The position numbers and the translations under genes are program-made. Under the pieces are notes generated by a model. That model had not been told where the DNA came from. It was given only the letters and a program-made list of their open reading frames with translations, and ran no database searches. Positions 23,166-31,065 of a stretch of DNA of 32,242 bases are shown here, one piece after another. Within the stretch, counting starts at the first letter, position 1; every line of letters begins with the position of its first letter. The stretch is from CAYWGR01 sp964458015 (GTDB taxonomy: Bacteria; Planctomycetota; Planctomycetia; Pirellulales; Thermoguttaceae). The stretch spans positions 1-32,242 of the forward strand of contig CAYWGR010000048.1 of assembly GCA_964458015.1 (NCBI GenBank), in the 5' to 3' direction.

Positions 23166-24053
23166 ATGCTTACCGACAACATCCTGGACCTGATCGGCAA
23201 CACGCCATTAATACGTCTGAAAGGCGAAAATGTTTGCGCCAAGGCGGAATTTCTTAATCCGGGCGGAAGCATCAAGGATCGCGTCGCCCTCGCCATGCTC
23301 GAAGGAGCCGAACGCGACGGCCGCCTCCGGCCTGATTCGATCATCGTCGAGCCGACGAGCGGCAACACCGGCATCGGCGTTGCTTTGATCGGCCGTCTGA
23401 AGGGCTACAAGGTGCGGATCGTCATGCCGCAAGGGATGAGCGAAGAGCGGAAGAAAATCATCAGGGCGTTGGGGGCCGACTTGATTCTGACGCCTGACGA
23501 AGAAAGCATCGGCGGCGCGGTACGGCGCGTTCAGGAATTAGCCGCTGAGGATCCGCGCGTTTTCGTGCCGCAACAATTCGAGAATCCCGACAATCCCCGC
23601 TGCCATTACGAAGGCACCGCCCGCGAGTTGTGGCGGCAAACCAGCGGCGATGTGGCCTGCTTCGTTGCCGGCGTCGGCAGCGGCGGCACGCTTCAAGGAG
23701 TCGGCAAATTCTTGAAAGAACACAATCCGAACGCGCATATCGTCGCCGTCGAACCGAAAAACGTCTCGGCCCTGTTGGGCCACGAGCCCGGCTTGCATCA
23801 GATCCAAGGCATCGGCGACGGATTCATCCCGGCCGTGCTCGATATCTCGTTGGTCGATGAAGTAGTCGAAGTGACCGACGAGGATGCCATCGAAACGACG
23901 CGCCAATTGGGCCGCGACTTCGGCCTGTTGGTCGGCATTTCATCCGGTGCAAACGTCTGGGCCGCACGTCAGCTTTCCAAACGCATCCCCGGCACCATCG
24001 CCACCGTCCTGCCCGACCGCGCCGAACGCTATTTCAGCACGGCGCTGTTGTAG
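23166..24053 (+). CDS. cysK: Cysteine synthase (O-acetylserine sulfhydrylase), PLP-dependent
   Basis: CysK-type enzymes make L-cysteine from O-acetyl-L-serine and sulfide, in the cytoplasm. The 295-residue length is slightly short but in the normal range. It has IGNTPLIRL at 10-18, the PLP Schiff-base lysine K37 in NPGGSIKDR, the loop PTSGNTGIG, GVGSGGTLQGVG binding the PLP phosphate, and GISSGAN. CysK and CysM/CBS-like paralogues are hard to separate by eye. The frame is open to 23046, but the ATG at 23166 aligns with family starts; no strong ribosome-binding site is seen. A hairpin CCAATGCT/AGCATTGG (24071-24099) lies after the stop. Confidence 0.93.
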   Translation: MLTDNILDLIGNTPLIRLKGENVCAKAEFLNPGGSIKDRVALAMLEGAERDGRLRPDSIIVEPTSGNTGIGVALIGRLKGYKVRIVMPQGMSEERKKIIRALGADLILTPDEESIGGAVRRVQELAAEDPRVFVPQQFENPDNPRCHYEGTARELWRQTSGDVACFVAGVGSGGTLQGVGKFLKEHNPNAHIVAVEPKNVSALLGHEPGLHQIQGIGDGFIPAVLDISLVDEVVEVTDEDAIETTRQLGRDFGLLVGISSGANVWAARQLSKRIPGTIATVLPDRAERYFSTALL

Positions 24054-24145
24054 CTGGAATGAGTTACATACCAATGCTCGCGAGAATTGAAAGCATTGGG
24101 GTAGCGAATGGTGCTCCCCGCTTTGGTGGTTTGCTATACCACTCG

Positions 24146-24174
24146 TTGAAAAACCCCCTCGTTCTTGGTAAAAT
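24146..24174 (+). promoter_or_regulatory. Sigma-70-type promoter for the HtrA-like protease
   Basis: TTGAAA (24146-24151), a 17-nt spacer and TAAAAT (24169-24174) match the consensus well. The same hexamers and spacing occur at 8332-8360. Transcription would start near 24181, about 75 nt before the GTG start. Confidence 0.65.
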
Positions 24175-24254
24175 TCACCTCTGTTGACGTATGCTTTAAT
24201 TGCGTCAGAATTGGGGATGAATTTTCTTGTCGTTTTCTTTCGGGAGCAGCAGCC

Positions 24255-26069
24255 GTGCGCAGGATCCCTCTCTGTGTTCTTGCATTCCTTTCACTGGTAT
24301 CCATATCGGCGGCGGCCAATGACGGGATTCCGCTGGATACGCTTAAAAAAATCAAGGATGCAACGGTCTATGTTAAAGTTGAAGCCGACGACCAGTCGGG
24401 CAGCGGTTCTGGCTTCGTGATGAAGGCCGACGGCAAGAGCGCATTGGTCGTCACCAATCATCACGTCATTCAGCCAAAGATCATCGAGGTTGTCATGAGC
24501 GGGCCAGGCCGGGGACCGTTCGGACATGGCCCCTTTGGCCCGCCCTCCTACCGATTTGGAATGACGCCCAAGATTATCATGCGAACCTGCAACAATGCCA
24601 AAGCAACGGTTGTTCTTTGCAGCGGCACTTCGCAAGAAGAATCTGTTCGCGCAGAAGTGCTGGCAGCCGATCCGGAATTGGACTTGGCGATCCTCAAGAT
24701 TTCCGGCGTTAAGAAGATCCCCAAGCCAATCCAGTTCAACGCCGACGCAAAATTGGTCGAGACAATGCCAGTTTACACATTTGGCTTTCCCTTCGGAAAG
24801 ATTTTGGCGACAAACAAAGGAAATCCAGCGATCACGATTGGAAAGGGCGCTATCTCAAGTCTTCGTTTGGATGAGGAAGGACAGTTGACCGTCATTCAGA
24901 TCGATGGAGCGCTCAATCCCGGCAACAGCGGCGGCCCAATTGTGGACAGTCAAGGCCGGTTGGTCGGTGTGGCCGTCGCCACGATTTCGAACAGCAGCGG
25001 CATTGGGCTGGCAATCCCAGCGAGACACCTTTCACTTCTCTTGGAAGGACGTTTGGGCAAACCCCATATTACTGCCTCACTCGATGAAAATAATTGCACG
25101 ACTCTTCAAATCGAAGTTGGTTTGATCGATCCGCTCCACAAGATCAATGGCGTTAAATTCTGTTATATGACGGCTGAGCAAGCCGGCGAGACGCCCGAGC
25201 CGACTGCTCATTTGGTTGATTGGCCCAACTGCCGCAAGTTGTCGCTAAAGATTGAAAATCAAGTGGCCAGCGGAAAAATCGTTTTGCGAAAGAACTTCCC
25301 TTCCGTGAATCTGCTTAGCCAGTGCATTTTTGTGACGACCGACGGGGCGAAGCACTTCACGAAGAACTCGTCGGAGATAACCTCTTTGCCAACCAAGAAA
25401 GCAATGCCGGTTGATGCGGCATCTAGAGTTGCTAAACAAACAAAAAAGGATTCGGGAAAAGATTCCAGCAACAAGTCTTCAAAAGACTTGGCTAATAAGG
25501 ACTCCGCCAAAAAGCAAGCAAAAGACCCGCCCGATCTTCCTGAGGATCTGTCTCCAGGCTTTTCCGAGGATTTCGCCAATATCGTGAATGAAACCAAAAC
25601 ATCCGGTGCACAAACGCAGATTCTTGGCGGGATGAGAAATAAGCGATTCACGGACGCCGGTGGTGGCACGACGTTATTAATTGGCTTCGAGGTTGGATTG
25701 GGAAAATGGGGGCCAAACGATGTTGTCCACGCGATTCGTCCCATCTTCCGAAGTGCAGACAATAAAGAGGCCCTCGGCCAGCAGCATGGACACGACACTG
25801 CTCGCTTGGTTGTCGTTAAGGCAAAGAAAGGCTACGCCGTCGGCGGTCTTACGGTCAAGTCAATGGCCTTGGTCGACGGCTTTTCGATTACGTACATGAA
25901 AGTAACATCTGATGGTTTGTCCAAAGACGACCACTACGAGAGTGAATGGGTCGGCGGTCGCGGCGGCGGTCCAGAGACTTCACTGGGCGGCGACGGCAGA
26001 CCGGTCATCGGCATTGTCGGCTTCGAGGACAATAGTAACTGTACCGGCTTCGGCCTGCTGCGGAAGTAG
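24255..26069 (+). CDS. Exported trypsin-like (HtrA-type) serine protease with unusual C-terminal domain
   Basis: The 604-residue protein has a Sec signal (MRRIPLCVLAFLSLVSISAA, GTG start) and an S1-type protease domain at about 30-265 with H70 (VTNHHV), D143 (ELDLAIL) and S225 (NPGNSGGP), as in HtrA/DegP. There is no PDZ domain. A beta-rich region follows (about 270-385), then a lysine/serine/aspartate-rich linker near 405-450, then a C-terminal domain of about 150 residues (ILGGMRNKRFTDAGG, GYAVGGLTVK, YESEWVGGRGGG, VIGIVGFED) whose glycine-rich repeats resemble a lectin-like or beta-trefoil fold; identity not proven. The GTG is preferred to the TTG at 24165 because GGGAG is 8 nt upstream. 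Substrates are unknown. Confidence 0.9.
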   Translation: MRRIPLCVLAFLSLVSISAAANDGIPLDTLKKIKDATVYVKVEADDQSGSGSGFVMKADGKSALVVTNHHVIQPKIIEVVMSGPGRGPFGHGPFGPPSYRFGMTPKIIMRTCNNAKATVVLCSGTSQEESVRAEVLAADPELDLAILKISGVKKIPKPIQFNADAKLVETMPVYTFGFPFGKILATNKGNPAITIGKGAISSLRLDEEGQLTVIQIDGALNPGNSGGPIVDSQGRLVGVAVATISNSSGIGLAIPARHLSLLLEGRLGKPHITASLDENNCTTLQIEVGLIDPLHKINGVKFCYMTAEQAGETPEPTAHLVDWPNCRKLSLKIENQVASGKIVLRKNFPSVNLLSQCIFVTTDGAKHFTKNSSEITSLPTKKAMPVDAASRVAKQTKKDSGKDSSNKSSKDLANKDSAKKQAKDPPDLPEDLSPGFSEDFANIVNETKTSGAQTQILGGMRNKRFTDAGGGTTLLIGFEVGLGKWGPNDVVHAIRPIFRSADNKEALGQQHGHDTARLVVVKAKKGYAVGGLTVKSMALVDGFSITYMKVTSDGLSKDDHYESEWVGGRGGGPETSLGGDGRPVIGIVGFEDNSNCTGFGLLRK

Positions 26070-26149
26070 CAGGCCGTACTGAGTGGGCTTTCTTCACAGC
26101 AAAGCCCGCAAAGCACGATAAATTCCGATAGTGCTTTGCAATTGCCTTA

Positions 26150-26662
26150 TCAATTGCGCCGCCACCCACGGCCCCAGCCACGCCCTAGGCCGCGGCCTAG
26201 CGGTTGTTGCATCTGGCCGCCGGCCCCTGCCCAAACGGGTCGTAGATATTCGTCACGCAGATCGGTCGTTTTACCGTCGATCGTTAGCGACTTCGCCACG
26301 TAGCGATCCTTGGGCATTTTCTCGGTTTGGAATGCAACCACGCTGACTGCCTTGCCGACCGTCAACTTTTCGGCAACGCTCTTGACGGCCTCGGCATCGG
26401 CCCAACCAAGGTCAACGATCAGCGTATTGCCTTTTTCCGTTTTGATGGAAACATGGGTGCCAAGCAGCCCGCGGCCTGTGGTCTTCTCGCAAACTTTTGT
26501 TTCCACCGACAAAACAGTGCCCGAGAGCGTTACGAGCTCCGGCTTAACGGCTTGCCGAGCAACGCCGACATCATCGCCCACGCCCTTTTGGGCATAGGCC
26601 GCCTGCGACAGAACCGTCGCCGCGAGTGCGGCAACAACGAAGGCAACTACTTTGCTTCTCAT
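26150..26662 (-). CDS. Small exported protein with Gly/Arg-rich tail
   Basis: The 170-residue protein begins with a clear signal peptide (cleavage after AYA, about residue 24). The middle, about 42-135, is beta-rich and OB-fold-like (TLSGTVLSVETKV, VSIKTEKGNTLIVDLGW, VGKAVSVVAFQTEK). The tail is glycine/arginine/tryptophan repeats (GRGLGRGWGRGWRR). No family name is certain; similar small proteins are often called DUF5666-like. GGGGAGG lies 8 nt before the ATG, one of the best ribosome-binding sites in the window. It is convergent with the protease gene. Confidence 0.8.
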   Translation of the reverse strand: MRSKVVAFVVAALAATVLSQAAYAQKGVGDDVGVARQAVKPELVTLSGTVLSVETKVCEKTTGRGLLGTHVSIKTEKGNTLIVDLGWADAEAVKSVAEKLTVGKAVSVVAFQTEKMPKDRYVAKSLTIDGKTTDLRDEYLRPVWAGAGGQMQQPLGRGLGRGWGRGWRRN

Positions 26663-26989
26663 GGCTTTTTCCTCCCCATTAGGATTTTACGCCCTCATAA
26701 AACGCCCCTGCAAAAATTGCAGCGGTCGTCCAATGCCTTGTAACAGTTTTGCAAGTGTGAAAAAGGATGTTTATTCCGAGAAACTTTTACTTTCCGCTTC
26801 ATTTCGCAACTCAAGTGGTAATAAGTGCCCCTGGTCGGCTGAAAAATTCTTTACTGCAACAACATGCAATGGCCGTGCCAAAACGCCCAAGGCCAATCAA
26901 TTGCATAATTTGGAAATAGCGTGGCGCGAGGCAAGCAAGCCGATGTTCTCACGTTGCGGGGAGTGTGTCTGCGAAGCACGGGAGATATT
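26663..26989. other. Intergenic region with a promoter for the Gly/Arg protein
   Basis: Apart from the promoter at 26684-26713 there is no gene. The rest is AT-rich near 26760-26860 and shows nothing I can name. Confidence 0.5.
26684..26713 (-). promoter_or_regulatory. Candidate promoter overlapping a palindrome
   Basis: On the minus strand TTGCAG (complement of 26708-26713), an 18-nt spacer and TAAAAT (complement of 26684-26689) fit a promoter for the Gly/Arg protein. CTGCAA-AAA-TTGCAG (26708-26722) overlaps the -35 box and could be an operator. Confidence 0.45.
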
Positions 26990-27325
26990 TTATTTTTCGC
27001 GCAGCAATGTCACGAGATTTTCAATGACGGCATCAGTTTTTGAATCGTGAAGACATCCGGCGGAATACAGAACAATCCTCGCATCAGCAGTGAATACCCG
27101 ATTGGGCCGCACATTGCTTTGTTTGTTCAGAGAACCCGACCGGAAATCAGCCGCGTTTAAGGGCACGGCATATCGATCGCGAATGGCCTGGCTTGTGATT
27201 TGACATAAGAGCAATTCATTGCCGCCGGCCTTGGCGACAACCAACGCCGGTCGCCGTTTGGTTTGGCTCATATCGGAGAATGGAAAGGGAATGACAACGA
27301 CATCGCCTTTTACAAATCGCTCCAC
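26990..27325 (-). CDS. MazF/PemK-family toxin
   Basis: The 111-residue protein starts MERFVKGDVVVIPFPFSDMSQTKRRPALVVA, the classic beta-barrel start of PemK/MazF toxins (KGDVV at 6-10, KRRPALVV at 23-30). Toxins of this family cut mRNA at short sequences; the preference here is unknown. It is translated from a GTG at 27325 with GGAGGA 7 nt upstream, overlapping the antitoxin's last 16 nt, so translation is coupled to the antitoxin. Conserved core residues appear intact, so the toxin is probably active. It is in a two-gene unit with no other partner. Confidence 0.9.
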   Translation of the reverse strand: MERFVKGDVVVIPFPFSDMSQTKRRPALVVAKAGGNELLLCQITSQAIRDRYAVPLNAADFRSGSLNKQSNVRPNRVFTADARIVLYSAGCLHDSKTDAVIENLVTLLREK

Positions 27326-27504
27326 GCCTCATCCTCCTCAGGCTGGAGCCAATCCTTGGCAAGCACCCCCTCACTAGCCGATGCCGTCGGCACAGCCTGC
27401 ATGGCTGCTCTCCGTCGCAACGTCTCAACATAATGGGCCAAGTCACTGAGACATTCTTCCGGCAAATCCTCAACAGCTTGGACGATGGCTTCTTTCGAGG
27501 TCAT
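27310..27504 (-). CDS. Antitoxin partner of the MazF/PemK-type toxin
   Basis: The 64-residue acidic protein (MTSKEAIVQAVEDLPEECLSDLAHYV...) has an N-terminal helix pair and a disordered acidic C-terminus (LQPEEDEAWSDL), as expected for a toxin-neutralising antitoxin. It does not look like an AbrB-type MazE, so the DNA-binding part is not clear. GGAGGAG lies 6 nt before the ATG at 27504. The longer frame starting with a GTG at 27519 overlaps this ribosome-binding site and is rejected. It precedes and overlaps the toxin by 16 nt and follows a strong promoter. Confidence 0.85.
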   Translation of the reverse strand: MTSKEAIVQAVEDLPEECLSDLAHYVETLRRRAAMQAVPTASASEGVLAKDWLQPEEDEAWSDL

Positions 27505-27542
27505 GAAATACTCCTCCACAGAGGGTCTCTGCTTCCCTAGGT

Positions 27543-27571
27543 ATTATAGCAGTACCATCCGCGAGGACCAA
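27543..27571 (-). promoter_or_regulatory. Strong promoter of the toxin-antitoxin pair
   Basis: On the minus strand TTGGTC (complement of 27566-27571), a 17-nt spacer and a perfect TATAAT (complement of 27543-27548) with an upstream TGC (extended -10) are present. Transcription would start near 27536, about 32 nt before the antitoxin start. CCTAGG lies just downstream of the -10 box and could be part of an autoregulatory operator. Confidence 0.75.
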
Positions 27572-27886
27572 TGTGGCATCTCGTTGCTTGTTGTTGGATT
27601 CAAGTCATACATAAGTTGTGTGTTGGTGATCGGCACATCATCCTCCTCTCAATGCTCCAAAGTTTTATTCTTAACAATATCCAACATGTGATAAACTAGA
27701 GAAACTGCGTCGCGCATTCAGATAAGTGAAACATGGCCGTCTGCGGTTACTATGGCGGCTACAGAAAAGATCACACCATAAAACACGCAACACCCCCACG
27801 TTAGTGAAGGTGCTTAGCGTCATACCAGTTTTTTTGATTGCGCAGCCTTGCCCAATTTCCCCATAGTGTTGACCGAAAAAGCTCCG
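27572..27886. other. Gap between toxin-antitoxin promoter and RNase H-like gene
   Basis: No gene supported. A T-rich run with CAGTTTTTTTGATTGC (27827-27842) lies just before the RNase H-like gene but has no clear stem. Nothing else is recognised. Confidence 0.5.
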
Positions 27887-28462
27887 ATGAATGATGCAAC
27901 GCCCCATTACCTGCTGACAACGGTAGCAGGCCGAACCCAAGGGTTTGGACACTGGCGGTTCGTCTTGCACCCGATCGACGGCACAGCCGTGATCGAGGTT
28001 GCCGACGTCGAACCCGACGTTTGGGGTGAGCGGTTAGAACTGTTGACGGTAGTCCGCGCTTTAGAGGCACTGGACCAGCCGTCGCAAGTAACGCTGGTTG
28101 GCGCAAGCCGTTATGTCGAACAGGGTATCCTGTTCGGAATGGCGGAATGGCGCGAAGCGGACTGGCGTTGGGAGTATTTTGGGCAGATGGCGCCGGTACG
28201 CGACGCCGATCTCTGGCAGCGCATGGACAGAATCCTTCAATTTCACCGGGTCGATTGCGAGCAACGTCGAATGGACGCGCCGCACGGTTCCTTGGCAGGT
28301 CCCCACTGGAATCTGGTCAAAAACGGTGAAAAATGGGTGGATTACATCGCCAAGCGGGATTGGTTAAAATATACGACGCCGTTGTTGGCCCTGTGGTGCA
28401 GCACCTGGGTGGTCGCAGCATCGCGCATTTGGCAGAAAGTGTTGGCGTGTAGAAGCGGTTAG
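27887..28462 (+). CDS. RNase H-fold protein with two catalytic aspartates missing
   Basis: The 191-residue protein aligns with RNase HI: GERLELLTVVRALEAL at 48-63 and SRYVEQGILFG at 74-84 followed by DLWQRMDRI at 108-116. Of the four acidic active-site residues of E. coli RNase HI, E48 corresponds to E51 and D134 probably to D152, but D10 corresponds to V13 (TTVAG) and D70 to A73 (GASRYV). It is therefore probably not a nuclease, perhaps a nucleic-acid-binding derivative. A hydrophobic segment (about 163-182) and a basic end could be membrane-anchoring. The ATG at 27887 is preferred to a TTG at 27848. It lies 182 bp before glgB on the same strand; no functional link is known. Confidence 0.75.
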   Translation: MNDATPHYLLTTVAGRTQGFGHWRFVLHPIDGTAVIEVADVEPDVWGERLELLTVVRALEALDQPSQVTLVGASRYVEQGILFGMAEWREADWRWEYFGQMAPVRDADLWQRMDRILQFHRVDCEQRRMDAPHGSLAGPHWNLVKNGEKWVDYIAKRDWLKYTTPLLALWCSTWVVAASRIWQKVLACRSG

Positions 28463-28531
28463 GGAAAGAACAATAGGGCAGAACTGATAGGGAAGTACGT
28501 GATTGGGAACATGCGAAGCCGCATACGGCTT
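28460..28531 (+). repeat. 14-nt-period TAG array and palindrome after the RNase H-like gene
   Basis: The stop TAG (28460-28462) is followed by TAG at 28474 and 28488 in units TAGGGAAAGAACAA, TAGGGCAGAACTGA and TAGGGAAGTACGTG (14 nt, twice 7). About 53 nt after the stop is the palindrome AAGCCG-CATA-CGGCTT (28516-28531). The layout matches the elements after galK and hisI but is more degenerate. Confidence 0.55.
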
Positions 28532-28579
28532 AAAAGGATGATCTCCTGATCCCCACGCCCCCCGGAATTTCTGCCCTGG

Positions 28580-28627
28580 ATCCATAACCCTTGACCTCTG
28601 AACCCTGGAACCTTGAACCCTGATTCA
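28580..28627 (+). repeat. Heptamer array upstream of glgB
   Basis: Units CCCTTGA, CCTCTGA, ACCCTGG, AACCTTG, AACCCTG (7-nt period) fill the last 50 bases before glgB. They contain no ribosome-binding site. They belong to the same period-7 class as the arrays at 3131-3151 and 6560-6634. Confidence 0.6.
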
Positions 28628-28644
28628 CTGACATGGAGGTTCGC

Positions 28645-30867
28645 GTGCGAACGACGGCATCCTTGGAAACGATTGGACAGTTGATTGCGGGAAGACACGA
28701 AAATCCTTTTGGACTGCTTGGCCCCCACGAAGTGGATGAAGCGGGGCGGCGAGCCTTGGCGGTTCGGGCGTATTTGCCCACCTCCGAGCAAGCTTGGGTT
28801 GTCGATCCCACACACCACAATCGATCGTTGCCCATGCGGCGGATTCATCCAGCCGGCTTGTTCGAGGCGATTTGTCCCTTGCCCAACGGCAACGGAAAAG
28901 GGTCGTCGCGCTACATGCTTCGGGTGGCGGAAGAAGGCAGCAAAAAAACCATGACTATGCATGACCCCTACTCATTCCCACACCTGTTGACCGAGTACGA
29001 TCTGCATTTGCTCAACGAAGGCCGGCATTGGCAATGCTACAACCGGCTCGGTGCGCAGTTGCGCAAAATCGACGGCGTCGACGGCGTGAATTTCGCCGTC
29101 TGGGCTCCCAACGCCACGAGCGTCAGCGTGGTCGGCGATTTCAACGGATGGGATGGACGCCGGCATCCTATGCAGAAACACGTTCCCAGCGGATTTTGGG
29201 AACTATTCGTGCCCGGATTAGGCGAAGGAACGCTCTATAAATATCAGATCCGTCATGACGATAACGTTTTCGAAAAATCCGATCCGTTCGGATTTGCCGC
29301 CGAATTGCCGCCGCGAACGGCCTCGAAGGTCTCCGACCTGAACCGCTACACATGGCACGACGCCGCGTGGATGGGGCATCGCCAGAAAACCAATTGGCTC
29401 GAACAGCCGCTTTCCTTCTACGAAGTTCACCTGGGCAGTTGGAAACGCCCCGGCGATAACCCCACCGGCTGGCTGAGCTATCGCGATTTGGCCCACCAGT
29501 TGACCGACTACTGCAAGGAGATGGGCTATACGCACATCGAGCTGATGCCGATCAGCGAGCATCCCTTGTCGGCCAGTTGGGGCTATCAGATCGTCGGCTA
29601 TTACGCAGCCACTAGCCGCTACGGCACGCCGCAGGATTTCATGTATTTCGTCGATGTTCTGCATCAAAATGACATCGGCATCATCCTCGACTGGGTACCG
29701 GCCCACTTCCCTCGCGACGGCCACGGCCTGCGCCAGTTCGACGGCACCGCTCTTTACGAACATGCCGATCCTCGACGCGGCGAACATCGCGACTGGGGCA
29801 CCCACATATTTAACTACGGCCGTCACGAGGTGCGTAATTTCCTCACCTCAAACGCCCTGTTCTGGATGGACAAATACCATATCGACGGGATCCGCGTCGA
29901 CGCCGTCGCTTCGATGCTCTATCTCGACTATAGCCGCCAAGAAGGCGATTGGTTGCCCAACCAATACGGCGGACGCGAAAATATCGAGGCCATCGCGTTC
30001 CTGAAAGAAATGAACGAGCAGGCCCATGCCCAGCATCCAGGCGTTTTGACGATCGCCGAGGAATCCACCGCTTGGGGCGGTGTATCGAAACCGACGTATC
30101 TCGGCGGCCTTGGGTTCAGCTTAAAGTGGAACATGGGCTGGATGAACGATACACGCAAGTACATGCATCACGATCCGATTCATCGGCGGTATCATCACGA
30201 CGAACTGACGTTCAGCTTGATCTATGCGTTCCACGAAAATTTCGTACTGCCCATGTCGCACGACGAAGTGGTGCATTGCAAAGGCTCGTTGCTCGATCAA
30301 ATGCCCGGCGACCTTTGGCAGAAATTCGCCAACCTGCGATTGCTCTACAGTTATATGTGGACGCATCCCGGCAAAAAACTGCTTTTCATGGGCGGCGACT
30401 TCGGCCAATGGAACGAGTGGAACTTCGACACCAGCCTGCAATGGGATCTCACGCAATGGGATACCCACAAGGGATTGTTGAAGTGCGTCGCCGATCTGAA
30501 TCATCTGTACCGCCGCGAACCGGCGCTGCATCAGGTCGATTTCGATTATCGCGGGTTCGAGTGGATCGATTGTCACAATCACGACGATAGCACGCTTAGC
30601 TACGTGCGACGGGCGAAAGATCCCAACGATTACGTGGTGGTCGCCTGCAACTTCACGCCGGTGCCGCGCGTCGGCTATCGGTTGGGCGTGCCGGATTTGT
30701 GCTGGTACGACGAGGTTTACAACAGCGACTCGTCGTTCTATGCCGGCAGCAACATGGGCAACGGATCGGGGCTGATGGCCGAACCGCTTCCTTGCCACGG
30801 CCGCCCGGCGTCGATTCAGATCACCTATCCGCCGTTAAGCGCCTGCGTCTTCAAGCCGCGAAGATAG
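28645..30867 (+). CDS. glgB: 1,4-alpha-glucan branching enzyme (GH13)
   Basis: GlgB cuts an alpha-1,4 chain and re-attaches it by an alpha-1,6 bond during glycogen synthesis. The 740-744-residue protein has a CBM48 N-terminal domain (PFGLLGPHEV, VGDFNGWDG) and a GH13 barrel with motifs near DWVPAHF (353-359), the nucleophile D423 in GIRVDAVASM, E476 in TIAEEST and D544 in MSHDEV (numbers from the ATG at 28633). ATG 28633 has no ribosome-binding site, but its own GGAGG is 5 nt before the GTG at 28645, so GTG is preferred; both are possible. No other glycogen gene lies near it. A strong terminator follows. Confidence 0.97.
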   Translation: MRTTASLETIGQLIAGRHENPFGLLGPHEVDEAGRRALAVRAYLPTSEQAWVVDPTHHNRSLPMRRIHPAGLFEAICPLPNGNGKGSSRYMLRVAEEGSKKTMTMHDPYSFPHLLTEYDLHLLNEGRHWQCYNRLGAQLRKIDGVDGVNFAVWAPNATSVSVVGDFNGWDGRRHPMQKHVPSGFWELFVPGLGEGTLYKYQIRHDDNVFEKSDPFGFAAELPPRTASKVSDLNRYTWHDAAWMGHRQKTNWLEQPLSFYEVHLGSWKRPGDNPTGWLSYRDLAHQLTDYCKEMGYTHIELMPISEHPLSASWGYQIVGYYAATSRYGTPQDFMYFVDVLHQNDIGIILDWVPAHFPRDGHGLRQFDGTALYEHADPRRGEHRDWGTHIFNYGRHEVRNFLTSNALFWMDKYHIDGIRVDAVASMLYLDYSRQEGDWLPNQYGGRENIEAIAFLKEMNEQAHAQHPGVLTIAEESTAWGGVSKPTYLGGLGFSLKWNMGWMNDTRKYMHHDPIHRRYHHDELTFSLIYAFHENFVLPMSHDEVVHCKGSLLDQMPGDLWQKFANLRLLYSYMWTHPGKKLLFMGGDFGQWNEWNFDTSLQWDLTQWDTHKGLLKCVADLNHLYRREPALHQVDFDYRGFEWIDCHNHDDSTLSYVRRAKDPNDYVVVACNFTPVPRVGYRLGVPDLCWYDEVYNSDSSFYAGSNMGNGSGLMAEPLPCHGRPASIQITYPPLSACVFKPRR

Positions 30868-30920
30868 AGGCCTGAACGCTTCCTTGCAGAATGTGGAAGC
30901 CACGTTCACTTGATAACACA

Positions 30921-30956
30921 AAAGCCGCTGCCGGATCATCCGGTAGCGGCTTTTTT
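30921..30956 (+). terminator. Strong Rho-independent terminator after glgB
   Basis: AAAGCCGCTGCCGG (30921-30934) pairs with CCGGTAGCGGCTTT (30940-30953) over 14 positions with one G-T pair, loop ATCAT, then a run of T to 30956. The A-run before the stem also lets it act on transcripts from the other strand. Confidence 0.93.
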
Positions 30957-30997
30957 AATCGCCATCATTTTCTATTGCCGTCATATTCCATGAAACC

Positions 30998-31026
30998 GTG
31001 AAGCGGGCGGGCTTGCCCGCCGTGTT
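30998..31026 (+). repeat. 29-bp dispersed hairpin repeat, copy 2
   Basis: Identical over 29 bp to 14280-14308, including the GGCGGGC-TT-GCCCGCC hairpin. Here it lies between the glgB terminator and the PEP-CTERM protease stop. Confidence 0.85.
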
Positions 31027-31065
31027 GATGAGCCGACGCTTGCCGTGCGAAATCGAAAACCAGCA

